A stretch of DNA of 64,000 bases from Butyrivibrio sp. (GTDB taxonomy: Bacteria; Bacillota; Clostridia; Lachnospirales; Lachnospiraceae), in assembly GCA_016291375.1 (NCBI GenBank), contig JAEEXE010000011.1, forward strand, positions 1 through 64,000, written 5' to 3'. Below are positions 7,639 through 16,403 of the stretch, one piece after another. The stretch's first letter is position 1; every line of letters begins with the position of its first letter. The notes beneath the pieces are model-generated. The model ran no database searches. It was not told the DNA's origin and was given only the letters and a program-made list of their open reading frames with translations. A program made the translations under genes and the position numbers.

Positions 7639-9645
7639 TCATAAAATCTTCTTGAAAGCTCCATCCGTAAACAGATATACACTTGCTCTGTCTTTTGGCA
7701 GGTAATAAAGTTTGCCATAGATGTTGGTCAAAATATCCGCATCCTCAGAGACAAGTTTTCCGCTACTTTCCTTATCAAAGACCTTATAGAGCTGTCTGTT
7801 TTTTACATAATAAAGATAATTATCTTCCGCGTTCCACATGATGTTATTACCAAGAGGATCCGCCTCAGTACTGATCTCATTCGCTACGCGGGTTGTCTCA
7901 TTGTCTTTTAGATAGTATACTTCCCTGCCGGAAATAATCCAAATATTATTAAGATCATAGCTACTTACAAAGCTGTCAACGGTGGCGTTTTCGTAGAATA
8001 CCTTTTCTTCTGCCTTACCGTCATCAAGTTCCATCTTATATAGCTTTCCTGAATGTGAATACATCACAGTTCTCTTTTCATTGTCAAAAGAGATCATTAG
8101 ATTGGTGCACTTGGAAAAATCACACGGAAGCTCGATAGCTCCTTTGCCTTCTGTATCTATTACAAAAGCTTTTTCATCCCCATCAATTAAAAATACAATA
8201 TCTTTAAGGGACTTAACATCGCAGAAAGAAGTGTTTGCAATCTGTCCATAGGGTTGCACGATAAAATCTGTGAAAACACCGGATATCTTATCTCCCGAGT
8301 ACAGACAGGACGCTTTCGAAAGGTCTTTATTGCAATAATAAATTCCCTCACTTCCGCTAAACAATATCTCATCACAGGTTGTATTAATAAAACAGCTCCT
8401 AGCAGCGCCGCAGTTAAACAGCTTAACCGGTTTGCCGTCGTATTTGTATACCGTATAATCAGTTGAATCGATGTAGTAGATGAGTTTTTCATCTGAAACG
8501 CAAAGAGGAAAAACCGTGCCCTCAACTATAAGCTCTTCCTCATGCTCTCTTCCACCTACGTACATCTTGATATCATCGCCGCCATAGTACTTGGAATATG
8601 CTACAATATCGCCCTTTGGTGCGATAACAGGTGAGTCTCTCACAATATCTTTTGAAACCAATACATCCTTGCCGTTATCGGTATTAAAAACATGTAATTC
8701 TCCAAGGTCAACATTTTCCTTAGTCCCTGTAGGAATCACATAAAACACATCGCTTCCATGAGGTGCAATGTCTGCACACTGAGCATTTGGCGCAAAATCG
8801 ATATCTGCTGTATCCTCATCAATATATCGGAAACCATCTGATGTAATAATAAAGGCTTTGCCCAGATCTGTGGTCTGTGTTATGACCATGCGCTCGCCCA
8901 AATAGTCGGTGTTCACGCTTCCACTTGCATTTACAAAAGCCCCTTCAACAGGAATAAGCCATTTATCATTTTTGAAGTAAAAAGGCGCTTCATCAGAGAT
9001 TACAGCTGCTGCAATCTCCTCGTCGTTGTTGTTCTTGTCTTCGGTGTTTTCTTGGGCTTCGCTGGCGTTGTCGCCTTCTTCGTCACCTTTGCTGTCTTCA
9101 CCGGATTCTTTGTTATTGCTTTTGCCGGCGTTGTTGCTATTGTCTTTGTTGTCGTCGTTATTGTCTTTGGCGTCCTCGGTATCGTCTTTGGCATCCTCGG
9201 TTTCTTTGGCGTAACCGTTGCCTTCATCATCCCTATCATTTTCGGAAAAATAGGATTTCCAATTGTCATAGTTTTTCTTAACGACGGATACAAGTCCCGC
9301 AATTGTAAAAAGCGCCAGAATTCCTATTAAAACTACGACAAGAACCTTGTTTTCCTTCTTGCGAGGAATATTTCCCGGTTGATAAGGCGGTATGTTAGGG
9401 TTCCGCCTGGTTGTGGGATTTCCCGGTGTTGTGGGATTCCACTGCATGTTGGGGTTTGGTATCTGGCCCGCGCTTGGGTTTGGTATCTGGCCTGCATCTG
9501 ATTGATGGTCATTTATTATAGGTGCCGACGTAAAGCCTGCTCCCGGGCTTGCACTTGTCCCCGGTGTATTGTTAGTAGGTGCTCCGCAATTCGGACAAAA
9601 CCTCTGATTTTCAGTAATCTTATTTCCACATATCCTGCAATACAT
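7639..9645 (-). CDS. Membrane-anchored zinc-ribbon protein with beta-propeller-like extracellular domain
   Basis: A 668-residue protein in four parts. Residues 1-22 are a zinc ribbon (Cys 3, 6, 17, 20). Residues 25-95 are Pro/Asn/Gly-rich with repeated GQIPNP and NPTT units. Residues ~100-122 are a single transmembrane helix (VLVVVLIGILALFTIAGLVSVV). Residues ~130-215 form an extremely acidic Asp/Glu/Asn/Lys linker. The rest (about 450 residues) shows repeated strand pairs such as KDIVFLIDGDEKAFVIDTEGKG, like a DUF5050/TolB-type propeller that would face outside. It is cotranscribed with the PH-domain gene. Role unknown; a sensor or envelope scaffold is a guess. Confidence 0.75.
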   Translation of the reverse strand: MYCRICGNKITENQRFCPNCGAPTNNTPGTSASPGAGFTSAPIINDHQSDAGQIPNPSAGQIPNPNMQWNPTTPGNPTTRRNPNIPPYQPGNIPRKKENKVLVVVLIGILALFTIAGLVSVVKKNYDNWKSYFSENDRDDEGNGYAKETEDAKDDTEDAKDNNDDNKDNSNNAGKSNNKESGEDSKGDEEGDNASEAQENTEDKNNNDEEIAAAVISDEAPFYFKNDKWLIPVEGAFVNASGSVNTDYLGERMVITQTTDLGKAFIITSDGFRYIDEDTADIDFAPNAQCADIAPHGSDVFYVIPTGTKENVDLGELHVFNTDNGKDVLVSKDIVRDSPVIAPKGDIVAYSKYYGGDDIKMYVGGREHEEELIVEGTVFPLCVSDEKLIYYIDSTDYTVYKYDGKPVKLFNCGAARSCFINTTCDEILFSGSEGIYYCNKDLSKASCLYSGDKISGVFTDFIVQPYGQIANTSFCDVKSLKDIVFLIDGDEKAFVIDTEGKGAIELPCDFSKCTNLMISFDNEKRTVMYSHSGKLYKMELDDGKAEEKVFYENATVDSFVSSYDLNNIWIISGREVYYLKDNETTRVANEISTEADPLGNNIMWNAEDNYLYYVKNRQLYKVFDKESSGKLVSEDADILTNIYGKLYYLPKDRASVYLFTDGAFKKIL

Positions 9646-9683
9646 CTATTCCCCCCTGAAATAACAAGTGTTTATGTTCAATC

Positions 9684-10104
9684 CCTGCCTATATTCCACT
9701 TTTCCCTGATTATAGGTAGGTTTTTCATGCCTTTCTTTCTACCTATATTCCGCGTTTTCGCATTTATAGGTAGGTTCTTAACACCTCTTTTTCCTACCCA
9801 TATTCCGCTTTTTCGCGTTTATAGGTAGGTTCTTAACACCTCTTTTTTCTACCTATATTCCACTTTTTCGAGATTATAGACAGGTTTTTCATGCCTTTTT
9901 TTCTACCTATATTTCACTTTTTCGAGATTATAGGCAGGTTCATAGCACCTCTTTTTCCTACCTACATTCCGCGTTTCAATAATTATAGGCAGGTTCTCCA
10001 TGCCTTTTCTTCCTGCCTACATTCCGCTTTTCAGTAATTATAAGCAGGTTCTCCATGCCTTTTCTTCCTGCCTATATTTCACATTTTCACAAATATAGGC
10101 AGGT
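9684..10104. repeat. 54-55-bp tandem repeat array A (eight units)
   Basis: Units carrying CCTACCTATATTCCGC, a TTTTCG spacer and ATTATAGGTAGG start at 9688, 9742, 9797, 9852, 9906, 9961, 10016 and 10071, so the period is 54 or 55. CCTACCTATA and TATAGGTAGG form a 10-bp stem with a loop of about 17 bases; the segment to the next arm ends in ACACCTCTTTTT or CATGCCTTTTCTT. The array occupies the 620-base gap upstream of the zinc-ribbon gene. Bases 10105-10266 hold no recognisable feature. Confidence 0.9.
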
Positions 10105-10266
10105 CAAATACTATTGTCCCTCGTACTCAACACTTATTTTATCATGAGGAATAACAATCATGTTATTAAATATATAAATCCAACCAAAAAGGATAATAAG
10201 CTTGCTATAAACACAAAAGGCTCATTGCTTCCCTATACTTGCAACGCCCTGCACACGCCATACATA

Positions 10267-10956
10267 TTATTCTAGTGCCAGCTTTGCAGCCTCTGTTGCA
10301 TGAATAATAGTTGTATCATAAGTAGGAAGCACGCTGTCTTTCTCTTTAATCAGCATACCAATCTCTGTACAACCAAGGATTACACCCTCGGCGCCTCTGT
10401 CTTTCATATAAGAGATAATTCTCTGATATTCTTTTCTTGAAGAATCAAGCACTTTTCCAAGACATAGCTCATCGAAAATAACATCATTAACAAGCTCAAT
10501 ATCTTTTTCATCAGGAATCATAATCTCAAGTCCTGCCTTAGCAAGCCTATCTTTAATGAAATTCTGAGTCATAGTGAATTTAGTTCCAAGAAGCGCTATT
10601 TTCTTGTGACCGTCTCTCTTAATTGCATTTGCTGTAGCATCTGAGATATGAAGAATCGGGACATTTATCTTTTCTTCAATCTGGGGAACAAGCTTGTGCA
10701 TTGTATTTGTGGCTATTACGATAAAGTCTGCGCCGGCTTTCTCAAGTCTTACAGCTGCATCTGCCAAGATCTTGGCATTGCCATCCCAGTTGCCGGTGCT
10801 CATATTCTCTTCAAGCTCCGCGAAATCTACGTTGTACATCATAATCTTAGAGCTGTGAAATCCGCCAAGTTTAGCGGCAGTTTCCTTGTTGAGTATCTCA
10901 TAATAAGTGATGGTACTCTCCCAGCTCATTCCGCCAATAAGTCCGATAGTCTTCAT
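10267..10956 (-). CDS. Aspartate/glutamate racemase family protein
   Basis: A 229-residue cytoplasmic enzyme starting MKTIGLIGGMSWEST, with GGAGG upstream; a longer frame lacks a site. The family interconverts D- and L-amino acids without cofactor, using a pair of acid/base residues. Here the first position is Thr in VIATNTMHKL rather than Cys, and the second is Cys in VILGCTEIG, which is the arrangement of the RacX/YgeA-type racemases with broad specificity. Product likely feeds peptidoglycan or D-amino-acid signalling, but the substrate is not defined by sequence. Confidence 0.85.
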   Translation of the reverse strand: MKTIGLIGGMSWESTITYYEILNKETAAKLGGFHSSKIMMYNVDFAELEENMSTGNWDGNAKILADAAVRLEKAGADFIVIATNTMHKLVPQIEEKINVPILHISDATANAIKRDGHKKIALLGTKFTMTQNFIKDRLAKAGLEIMIPDEKDIELVNDVIFDELCLGKVLDSSRKEYQRIISYMKDRGAEGVILGCTEIGMLIKEKDSVLPTYDTTIIHATEAAKLALE

Positions 10957-11093
10957 AATTTTTCCTCCAACAATCCTCTGATAATTATATTCCGCCATTA
11001 TAGCACGAACCAAAATGGAATAGTCTTACAATTTTGTCACTATCGTTCCAAAATCCTGCAAGCATCCATTTGCTCGCCGGTCTTGTGCAGTAA

Positions 11094-11124
11094 AAAAGGC
11101 GATCACGTAAACGTGACCGCCTCT
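11094..11124 (-). terminator. Rho-independent terminator after the Dxs-like gene
   Basis: On the minus strand GGCGGTCACGT pairs with ACGTGATCGCC around a short loop, followed by TTTTTTA. It lies about 35 bases beyond the Dxs-like stop codon. Confidence 0.8.
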
Positions 11125-11155
11125 TGCACATAAAAATATTCTGTAACACTCTCTA

Positions 11156-12919
11156 TTACAGCGCCTTAGCAACATCCTCGCAGATAAGCTCGGGAGTTAC
11201 TCTATTCATCTCAAGCACCTTCTGAGAAGATATGCCGTCATAGAATCTCTTCTCAAATCCGTAGTTAAGAACCTTCTTATCTCTTCCGCCAAGATATGAT
11301 GCAATCTTCTGGCCAAAGCCGCCCTCGAGGATACCGTCCTCAAGTGTAACGAACACATCATGATCCTTGCAGAGCTCATCCAAAAGAGCCGTATCAACGC
11401 AAGAAGCATATCTTGGATTAATAAGAGTTGTCTTTTCACCGCTCTTTTCAGATATCTTAGAAGCAACTTCTGAACCGATATTGAAAAAATCACCAAGAGC
11501 AAGAACTGCAACCTTTGAGCCTTTCTCGCAAACCTGATATTTGCCAATATCGCTGTAATCCTTGGCAACCTCATACTTTGCGGGATTTACGCCGTCGCAG
11601 GGAACTGCGATAATTGTGGGATGGTCGTTCTGCTCGATGCTGTAATCAAGCATCGCCATAAACTCCTCGCGGTTTGTTGGTGACAGATACACAATGCCCG
11701 GAATATTAGTAAACATGCCCATTGCAGATATTCCGATATGTGTTGCATCACCCATTCCAAATATTGAAGAGGAGAAAAGAACTATCGTAGCGGCGCTGCT
11801 GTTGAGTCCAACATCCTGAGTAACCTGATCATACACACGCTGAGCAAAAGTTGCATTTGTGACAAACACAGGCTTTCCGCCATTCTTGGCAATACCTGAA
11901 CTCATAGCAACCGCATGTTCCTCGGCAATTCCAACATCCACGTAGTTTTCACCCATGCGTGCTCTTACATCGGGATAGAGCCCGGCAACTCCGGGAATAG
12001 CGGCTGTCATGCATACAACAGATTTATCTTTTTCAATCTTATCAAGCATATAAGAAGCAAAGATGTCACCATAGGACTCACCATCGCCAAAGCTTACTTT
12101 TTCACCTGTCTCTCTGTTAAAAGGAATTGCATAGTGCCATTCTTCCTTGTCCTTCTCTGCTGGCGCATAGCCTTTTCCCTTCTGCGTATGAACATGGACA
12201 ACAGTGGGATGATCAATGTCTTTTACCTCGGAAAAAGCCTTAATAAGGGTTTCTACATTGTTGCCCTCTTCCACATATCTGTAATCAAGACCCATAGCCT
12301 TAAAAAGATTGAGCTCGCACTTGCCGCCGCTCTTACGGAGCTGTTCAAGATTCTTGTAAAGTCCGCCGTGATTCTCAGCAATAGACTGCTCGTTATCATT
12401 CACAACTATGATAAGATTAGTATTCATCTCTCCTGCATAGTCAAGACCTTCCAATGCCTCACCGCCGCTAAGAGAACCGTCTCCGATTATGGCTACCACG
12501 TTGCCTTTTTTACCTGATACATCTCTTCCCTTGGCAAGACCTGTAGCAAGGCTTACTGAAGTTGAGGTGTGACCGATGTAGAACATGTCGTGCTCAGACT
12601 CTTTGGGGTGAGTAAAGCCGCACACATCGCCAAAATGTGCATCGTCAATGTACGCACTTGCCCTACCTGTCAGCATCTTGTGGGGATAAGTCTGATGGGC
12701 CACATCAAATACAAACTGATCCTTTGGTGACTCAAACACATAATGAAGCGCAATTGTCAGTTCTACTGCGCCGAAATTCGGTCCAAAATGACCTCCTATC
12801 TTAGTAGTTCTGTTAAAAAGAGCTTCTCTTATCTCCGCAGCAAGATCTGTAAGCTGCTCACCTGAGAGTTTTTTCACATCCTCAGGTCCTTTTATATTAT
12901 TCAAAATCTTGTATTCCAT
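11156..12919 (-). CDS. dxs: 1-deoxy-D-xylulose-5-phosphate synthase-like enzyme
   Basis: A 587-residue thiamine-diphosphate enzyme of the Dxs family, which joins pyruvate and glyceraldehyde 3-phosphate to start the MEP isoprenoid pathway. Visible landmarks: GGHFGPNFGAVELTIALHYV at the N-terminus, VAHQTYPHK, the ThDP/Mg motif GDGSLSGGEALEG with NDNEQSIA, and AEEHAVAMSSGIA for the catalytic Glu domain. It is 35-50 residues shorter than typical Dxs, and GPNFG replaces the usual SNLG. The start chosen (MEYKILNN) has AAAGGATGG upstream; a longer frame beginning at 13012 is unlikely. A second, longer Dxs elsewhere in the genome is possible. Confidence 0.85.
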   Translation of the reverse strand: MEYKILNNIKGPEDVKKLSGEQLTDLAAEIREALFNRTTKIGGHFGPNFGAVELTIALHYVFESPKDQFVFDVAHQTYPHKMLTGRASAYIDDAHFGDVCGFTHPKESEHDMFYIGHTSTSVSLATGLAKGRDVSGKKGNVVAIIGDGSLSGGEALEGLDYAGEMNTNLIIVVNDNEQSIAENHGGLYKNLEQLRKSGGKCELNLFKAMGLDYRYVEEGNNVETLIKAFSEVKDIDHPTVVHVHTQKGKGYAPAEKDKEEWHYAIPFNRETGEKVSFGDGESYGDIFASYMLDKIEKDKSVVCMTAAIPGVAGLYPDVRARMGENYVDVGIAEEHAVAMSSGIAKNGGKPVFVTNATFAQRVYDQVTQDVGLNSSAATIVLFSSSIFGMGDATHIGISAMGMFTNIPGIVYLSPTNREEFMAMLDYSIEQNDHPTIIAVPCDGVNPAKYEVAKDYSDIGKYQVCEKGSKVAVLALGDFFNIGSEVASKISEKSGEKTTLINPRYASCVDTALLDELCKDHDVFVTLEDGILEGGFGQKIASYLGGRDKKVLNYGFEKRFYDGISSQKVLEMNRVTPELICEDVAKAL

Positions 12920-13030
12920 CTTAACCATCCTTTCTATCTGACCTGTAATCAAAGTCATCATCGATAATTCCCTTACGTCTGATCTGTAAACCAAGTCAGT
13001 ATCCATGGCCATGCATAAAAACAGCCAATA

Positions 13031-13702
13031 TTATTTCTTTTCTCCATTCAGAAGCGGCCTAGCTATCTTTTCATTAAAAAGATCTATCAAAGGTCCCATA
13101 AAAAAAGCAGTGATTATCGTACCAATACCGGCAATCGTAGGAATCTTGGACACAGGATTTCCCGCCATAACAAACAAAACACATCCAAGTATTACACATA
13201 CGATATCCGTACAGATTCTGATGTACTTAAACTTACCAAGCTTCCACTTATTCGCCATAACAATGGCAACCGCATCATAAGTAGAAACGCCAAGGTCAGC
13301 TGTCATATACAGCGCAGAGCCAAAGCAGATGACCACGATACCGATGATAAGACATATAACCCGTACGATCATTGAAGGGCTTGGAATCAGCTTCTGAAGC
13401 ACTCCCAGCGTAAACTGCGTAATATAACCAAGTAAAAAGAGATTGATAAATGTTGCAATACCGATGTTATGCCTGTCAGCAACAAGACTGAAGATCAAAA
13501 GAACCGCATTAACAATTACATATAATGTTCCAAAATCTATGGGAATAACAGAATCGAGACCGCTCATAAGAGACTGAAACGGATCTACCCCGAGTGCCGC
13601 AAGCTTGAATATACCAACGCTTACAGCGCAGATAATAACACCTGCAAGAGACATGGCGATACGCCTTTTCCTCGCCTTAAGAAACTCAACAATATTAGAC
13701 AT
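13031..13702 (-). CDS. YczE/YyaS/YitT family membrane protein
   Basis: A 223-residue integral membrane protein with five or six helices and the YczE-family signature (AALGVDPFQSLMSGL near the N-terminus, ADLGVSTYDAVAIVMANK in the second half; the repeated G-V-D/S-P/T-F/Y-D/Q pattern shows an internal duplication). Members are of unknown biochemical role, some affecting lipopeptide production or membrane physiology. It follows the AraC regulator by 36 bases and is probably controlled by it. Confidence 0.8.
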   Translation of the reverse strand: MSNIVEFLKARKRRIAMSLAGVIICAVSVGIFKLAALGVDPFQSLMSGLDSVIPIDFGTLYVIVNAVLLIFSLVADRHNIGIATFINLFLLGYITQFTLGVLQKLIPSPSMIVRVICLIIGIVVICFGSALYMTADLGVSTYDAVAIVMANKWKLGKFKYIRICTDIVCVILGCVLFVMAGNPVSKIPTIAGIGTIITAFFMGPLIDLFNEKIARPLLNGEKK

Positions 13703-13738
13703 AATGATTTCCTTTCATCTTTACGAATCAGCATGCCC

Positions 13739-14605
13739 TCAGTTTTCTTTTATATAGAGATTTCTGTACTCACCGGGAGCCATGCCCTTTTCATTATGAA
13801 ACACTCTGTTGAAGCTGGGGATACTCTGAAATCCCGACAGCATCGCAACTTCAGTAAGCGTCATTCTCTCGTTAGATAGCAGTTCTACCGCCTTCTCAAG
13901 CCTTATCATGTTAAGCCACTTATTGTAGTTCATGCCGGTTACTTCCTTGAACATTCTGGAAAAATAGTCCCTGCTGATACCTACTCTTTTGGCCATGCTG
14001 GTCTGTGAAAGATCATCTGCGGTAAGATTGTTCTTGATGTAATCCGTAATCCCTATCATCCTCTTCATAACGTCATCCGTATAGCCATTGTGGGCCCCCG
14101 GCTCAATCTCAGGTGCAAACTCATCCCTGTGCAAATCAAGAGTCATCATGAATTTCATCAAAAGCATACAGCACTCAAGCTCTCGGTTTGCCGCATCAGA
14201 GAAAAAGATATCTTTCATCCTAAGAGCAATATCCTTTAGCTCCGCAGACAACTCCGGATGTGAATTAATACAGATAACATGTAGATTTCGATAGAAATGC
14301 ATGATCCTCTGAAGGTCGAAAAGAGAATTAACAAAAGCATTACTAAACTGGATGACTAGCGCCTTCTCCCTGTCCGCATCCACGATAGAATGCATCTCCA
14401 TAGGCCACACCAACACAAAATCCCCTTCAACAAGGGTGTATGTATCCTGATTGACCGTATACACATTGGTCTCACCCGGTCCCACAAGAATAATCTCTCC
14501 GTAGGAATGCCAGTGTCTCTGATAACTGCGCTCTTTAAAGCCTGTGGCCATGTTAAAAGCACTTACGCTGTCAAAATTATATGTTTCATACTGACTGTAA
14601 TTCAT
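13739..14605 (-). CDS. AraC family transcriptional regulator
   Basis: A 288-residue regulator with an N-terminal cupin-like sensor domain (HWHSYGEIILVGPGE, FVLVWPMEMHSIV) and a C-terminal pair of helix-turn-helix units from about residue 185, with the family landmarks SRDYFSRMFKEVTGMNYNKW and GFQSIPSFNRVFHNEKGM. Such proteins usually sense a small sugar-like or aromatic ligand and activate adjacent genes. The next gene downstream, YczE-like, starts 36 bases after it, so the pair may be one transcript. Confidence 0.9.
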   Translation of the reverse strand: MNYSQYETYNFDSVSAFNMATGFKERSYQRHWHSYGEIILVGPGETNVYTVNQDTYTLVEGDFVLVWPMEMHSIVDADREKALVIQFSNAFVNSLFDLQRIMHFYRNLHVICINSHPELSAELKDIALRMKDIFFSDAANRELECCMLLMKFMMTLDLHRDEFAPEIEPGAHNGYTDDVMKRMIGITDYIKNNLTADDLSQTSMAKRVGISRDYFSRMFKEVTGMNYNKWLNMIRLEKAVELLSNERMTLTEVAMLSGFQSIPSFNRVFHNEKGMAPGEYRNLYIKEN

Positions 14606-14784
14606 CGTTCATCCCATGTTCTTTCGAAAAAAAGAAAGTCCGCGGACAGACGACTATCTAAGTTATCATCTGCCGCGTAATTTATCTTCTTATATTTTGA
14701 CTATCACACTATCATATTTTGTCCTATCTATTTTACCAAATAATTGTTATCTGCGTAAACGGCTTTAAAATGCCGTAATCAACA

Positions 14785-14958
14785 TCACTCAACAACAGAA
14801 TACTGCATAAGCTCGTATTTTAAGCGGGTTCCAACTGCTATATTTTCAGGCAAAAGAGCTCTCGCAACAAGCTTAAGGTCATCGGACTCAATGTCCGTTC
14901 TCTTTAAGTTGGCGTAGTCGCCGTCAATACTTTCTACTATATAAAACCAAGTCTCCAT
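14785..14958 (-). CDS. Small conserved-looking protein, DUF3006-like
   Basis: Fifty-seven residues from METWFYIVESIDGDYANL; the ATG has GGAG eight bases upstream, better than the longer frame. The start YIVESIDGDYANLKR resembles the small SH3-like DUF3006 proteins (Y-I-V-D-x-I-E-G-D). The rest (VARALLPENIAVGTRLKYEL) fits a compact beta protein. No function is known. It is a single gene followed by a weak ACGGC/GCCGT hairpin near 14758-14776. Confidence 0.55.
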   Translation of the reverse strand: METWFYIVESIDGDYANLKRTDIESDDLKLVARALLPENIAVGTRLKYELMQYSVVE

Positions 14959-15072
14959 TCTTTTTTTCTCCTTATACATATTATAAAAAAATATTTTTCA
15001 GAATCTCTTCCGCCCTATTTTGCTCGATGTAAATATAGTACCACAGAGTTTTGCAATCAAAACTCTTTTTTA

Positions 15073-15136
15073 TTGACAAATAATTGAACTGATGGTTTAA
15101 TTATATCGATGCATCAATTAAACCATTGGTTTAATT
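15073..15136 (+). promoter_or_regulatory. Promoter with overlapping palindromic operators of the TetR regulator
   Basis: A -35 TTGACA (15073-15078) and -10 TTTAAT (15096-15101) are separated by 17 bases. The arm TGGTTTAATT at 15093-15102 covers the -10. Its reverse complement AATTAAACCA lies at 15116-15125, and a second TGGTTTAATT at 15127-15136 makes a perfect palindrome around base 15126. Three half-sites over the promoter and start region are the arrangement expected of a TetR-family repressor, most likely the product of the gene at 16404. Confidence 0.75.
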
Positions 15137-15163
15137 AACAACCACATCAGGAGTGACCATATT

Positions 15164-16285
15164 ATGAAAAAGAAATTACTGATAGCACTTATCACAATAA
15201 CAGTTGTGACAGTTACAGCGCTCACATCACTTTTTATTCTAGGGAGGAAAACAAACGTGAACACCAATAAAAATATACAAGGACTTAATGAAGAACTGTC
15301 TGAGATCATGTACCTGGGGTCTCTTGCCCCAAGCTCGCACAACATCCAATGTTGGCAGATTGAATTGTACCCGGAAGAAGGAAAGCTCACTGTCTCTGCC
15401 GACCCCGAGCGAAAGCTTGATGTGGTCGACCCCCACGCAAGAGAACAATTCCTCTCACTAGGATGCTATATACGAACCCTCGAAGAAGCCTTTCTTGCTT
15501 ACGGGTACAATGTAACCTATAGTTACGATGAATCGTCGGATACTATGAATTTTAACTACAAAAAGATATCTGATAAAACGGATTCAAATACTATCGCAAG
15601 GATCAAAAAACGTCACACAGACAAAAGATCTTTTGACATAAATGATTCTTCCAAAAATGAGTATGTCAGCAAGCTCTGCAAAGTCACCGGAAGTGAATAC
15701 TACTCTTTTGACACCAAAGAATTTGCTATAATAAAAAAAGCAACGTCAGATGCATATATTAAACAGGCATACGACTCTGAAACAGCAAAAGAACTTTCTG
15801 AATGGTTAAGGCTCTCCGACAAGGAAACCAAGGATAAAAAAGACGGTCTTAGCGCCGAGCAGCTTGGCATCACAGGAATAAAGAAGGTCTTCTATTATCT
15901 TTTTACCAACCATGAAACTGCCAAAGGAAAGACCTTCGCAGATCAAGGCATTGCCAATACAGAGAACCAGCTAAGCGGCTGCATGGGCTTTATCATAGTT
16001 TCTTCCGGCGATTCCAAAAAAGAGCTTGTAGAATGCGGGATCAAGACTACAGATATCTGGCTTGATCTTACAGAGAACAACATCTCTGTTCATCCTATGA
16101 GCTACGCCATAGAAGAAAGCGAGTATAAAGCAACTTTAAAAGCACAGCTGGCAGGATCAGATACAAATAACGAAGATGTATCGAAGCAAGAGCCGCAGAT
16201 GCTCCTTCGCGTTGGATGCGTAAAGAACTACGGTGAAAATAACGCTATCAGAAGAGATCTGCAGGACTACATAAAAGTGCACTAA
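15164..16285 (+). CDS. Membrane-anchored Acg-like nitroreductase-fold flavoprotein
   Basis: A 373-residue protein with an uncleaved-looking N-terminal signal/anchor helix (residues 4-27) and an extracytoplasmic-facing nitroreductase-like domain. The motif LAPSSHNIQCWQIEL is the FMN-binding start of the Acg/nitroreductase family, and DPERKLDVVDPHAREQFLSLG matches the Acg subgroup. NTENQLSGCMGFIIV lies in the second half. Acg proteins bind FMN and may lack reductase activity. An AGGAG site precedes the ATG. It is driven by the operator-bearing promoter at 15073-15136 and followed by the TetR gene, so it is likely induced by the regulator's ligand. Confidence 0.75.
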   Translation: MKKKLLIALITITVVTVTALTSLFILGRKTNVNTNKNIQGLNEELSEIMYLGSLAPSSHNIQCWQIELYPEEGKLTVSADPERKLDVVDPHAREQFLSLGCYIRTLEEAFLAYGYNVTYSYDESSDTMNFNYKKISDKTDSNTIARIKKRHTDKRSFDINDSSKNEYVSKLCKVTGSEYYSFDTKEFAIIKKATSDAYIKQAYDSETAKELSEWLRLSDKETKDKKDGLSAEQLGITGIKKVFYYLFTNHETAKGKTFADQGIANTENQLSGCMGFIIVSSGDSKKELVECGIKTTDIWLDLTENNISVHPMSYAIEESEYKATLKAQLAGSDTNNEDVSKQEPQMLLRVGCVKNYGENNAIRRDLQDYIKVH

Positions 16286-16347
16286 TTACAAAAGAATTTT
16301 TCTAAAGCACAAATACGCATACATAACATGAGAATTCTTCAAAAGCA

Positions 16348-16380
16348 CAAATACTCGCGCATTTCACGAGTATTTTGTAA
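16348..16380 (+). terminator. Hairpin between the flavoprotein and TetR genes
   Basis: AAATACTCG pairs with CGAGTATTT around a 9-base loop and is followed by TTGT. It may partly end the flavoprotein transcript before the regulator gene. The preceding bases hold two copies of AAAGCACAAATAC. Confidence 0.45.
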
Positions 16381-16403
16381 AGCAACATAAAGGTATATTA
16401 ATT

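Noticed and set aside
9000-9330. Open frames on the plus strand and in a second minus frame with Val/Phe- or Thr/Lys-rich low-complexity products
   Set aside because: They are shadows of the Asp/Glu/Asn/Lys linker of the zinc-ribbon protein.
9684-10104. Tandem repeats considered as a CRISPR array
   Set aside because: The whole unit is related between copies; there are no unique spacers of constant length and no cas genes in the window. The same applies to the arrays at 4590 and 21051.
11915-12517. Plus-strand open frame of 200 residues
   Set aside because: Antisense to the Dxs-like gene, whose motifs are unmistakable.
12920-13012. Longer Dxs start (31 extra residues)
   Set aside because: The extra residues match no Dxs and lack a ribosome site, while the ATG at 12919 has AAAGGATGG.
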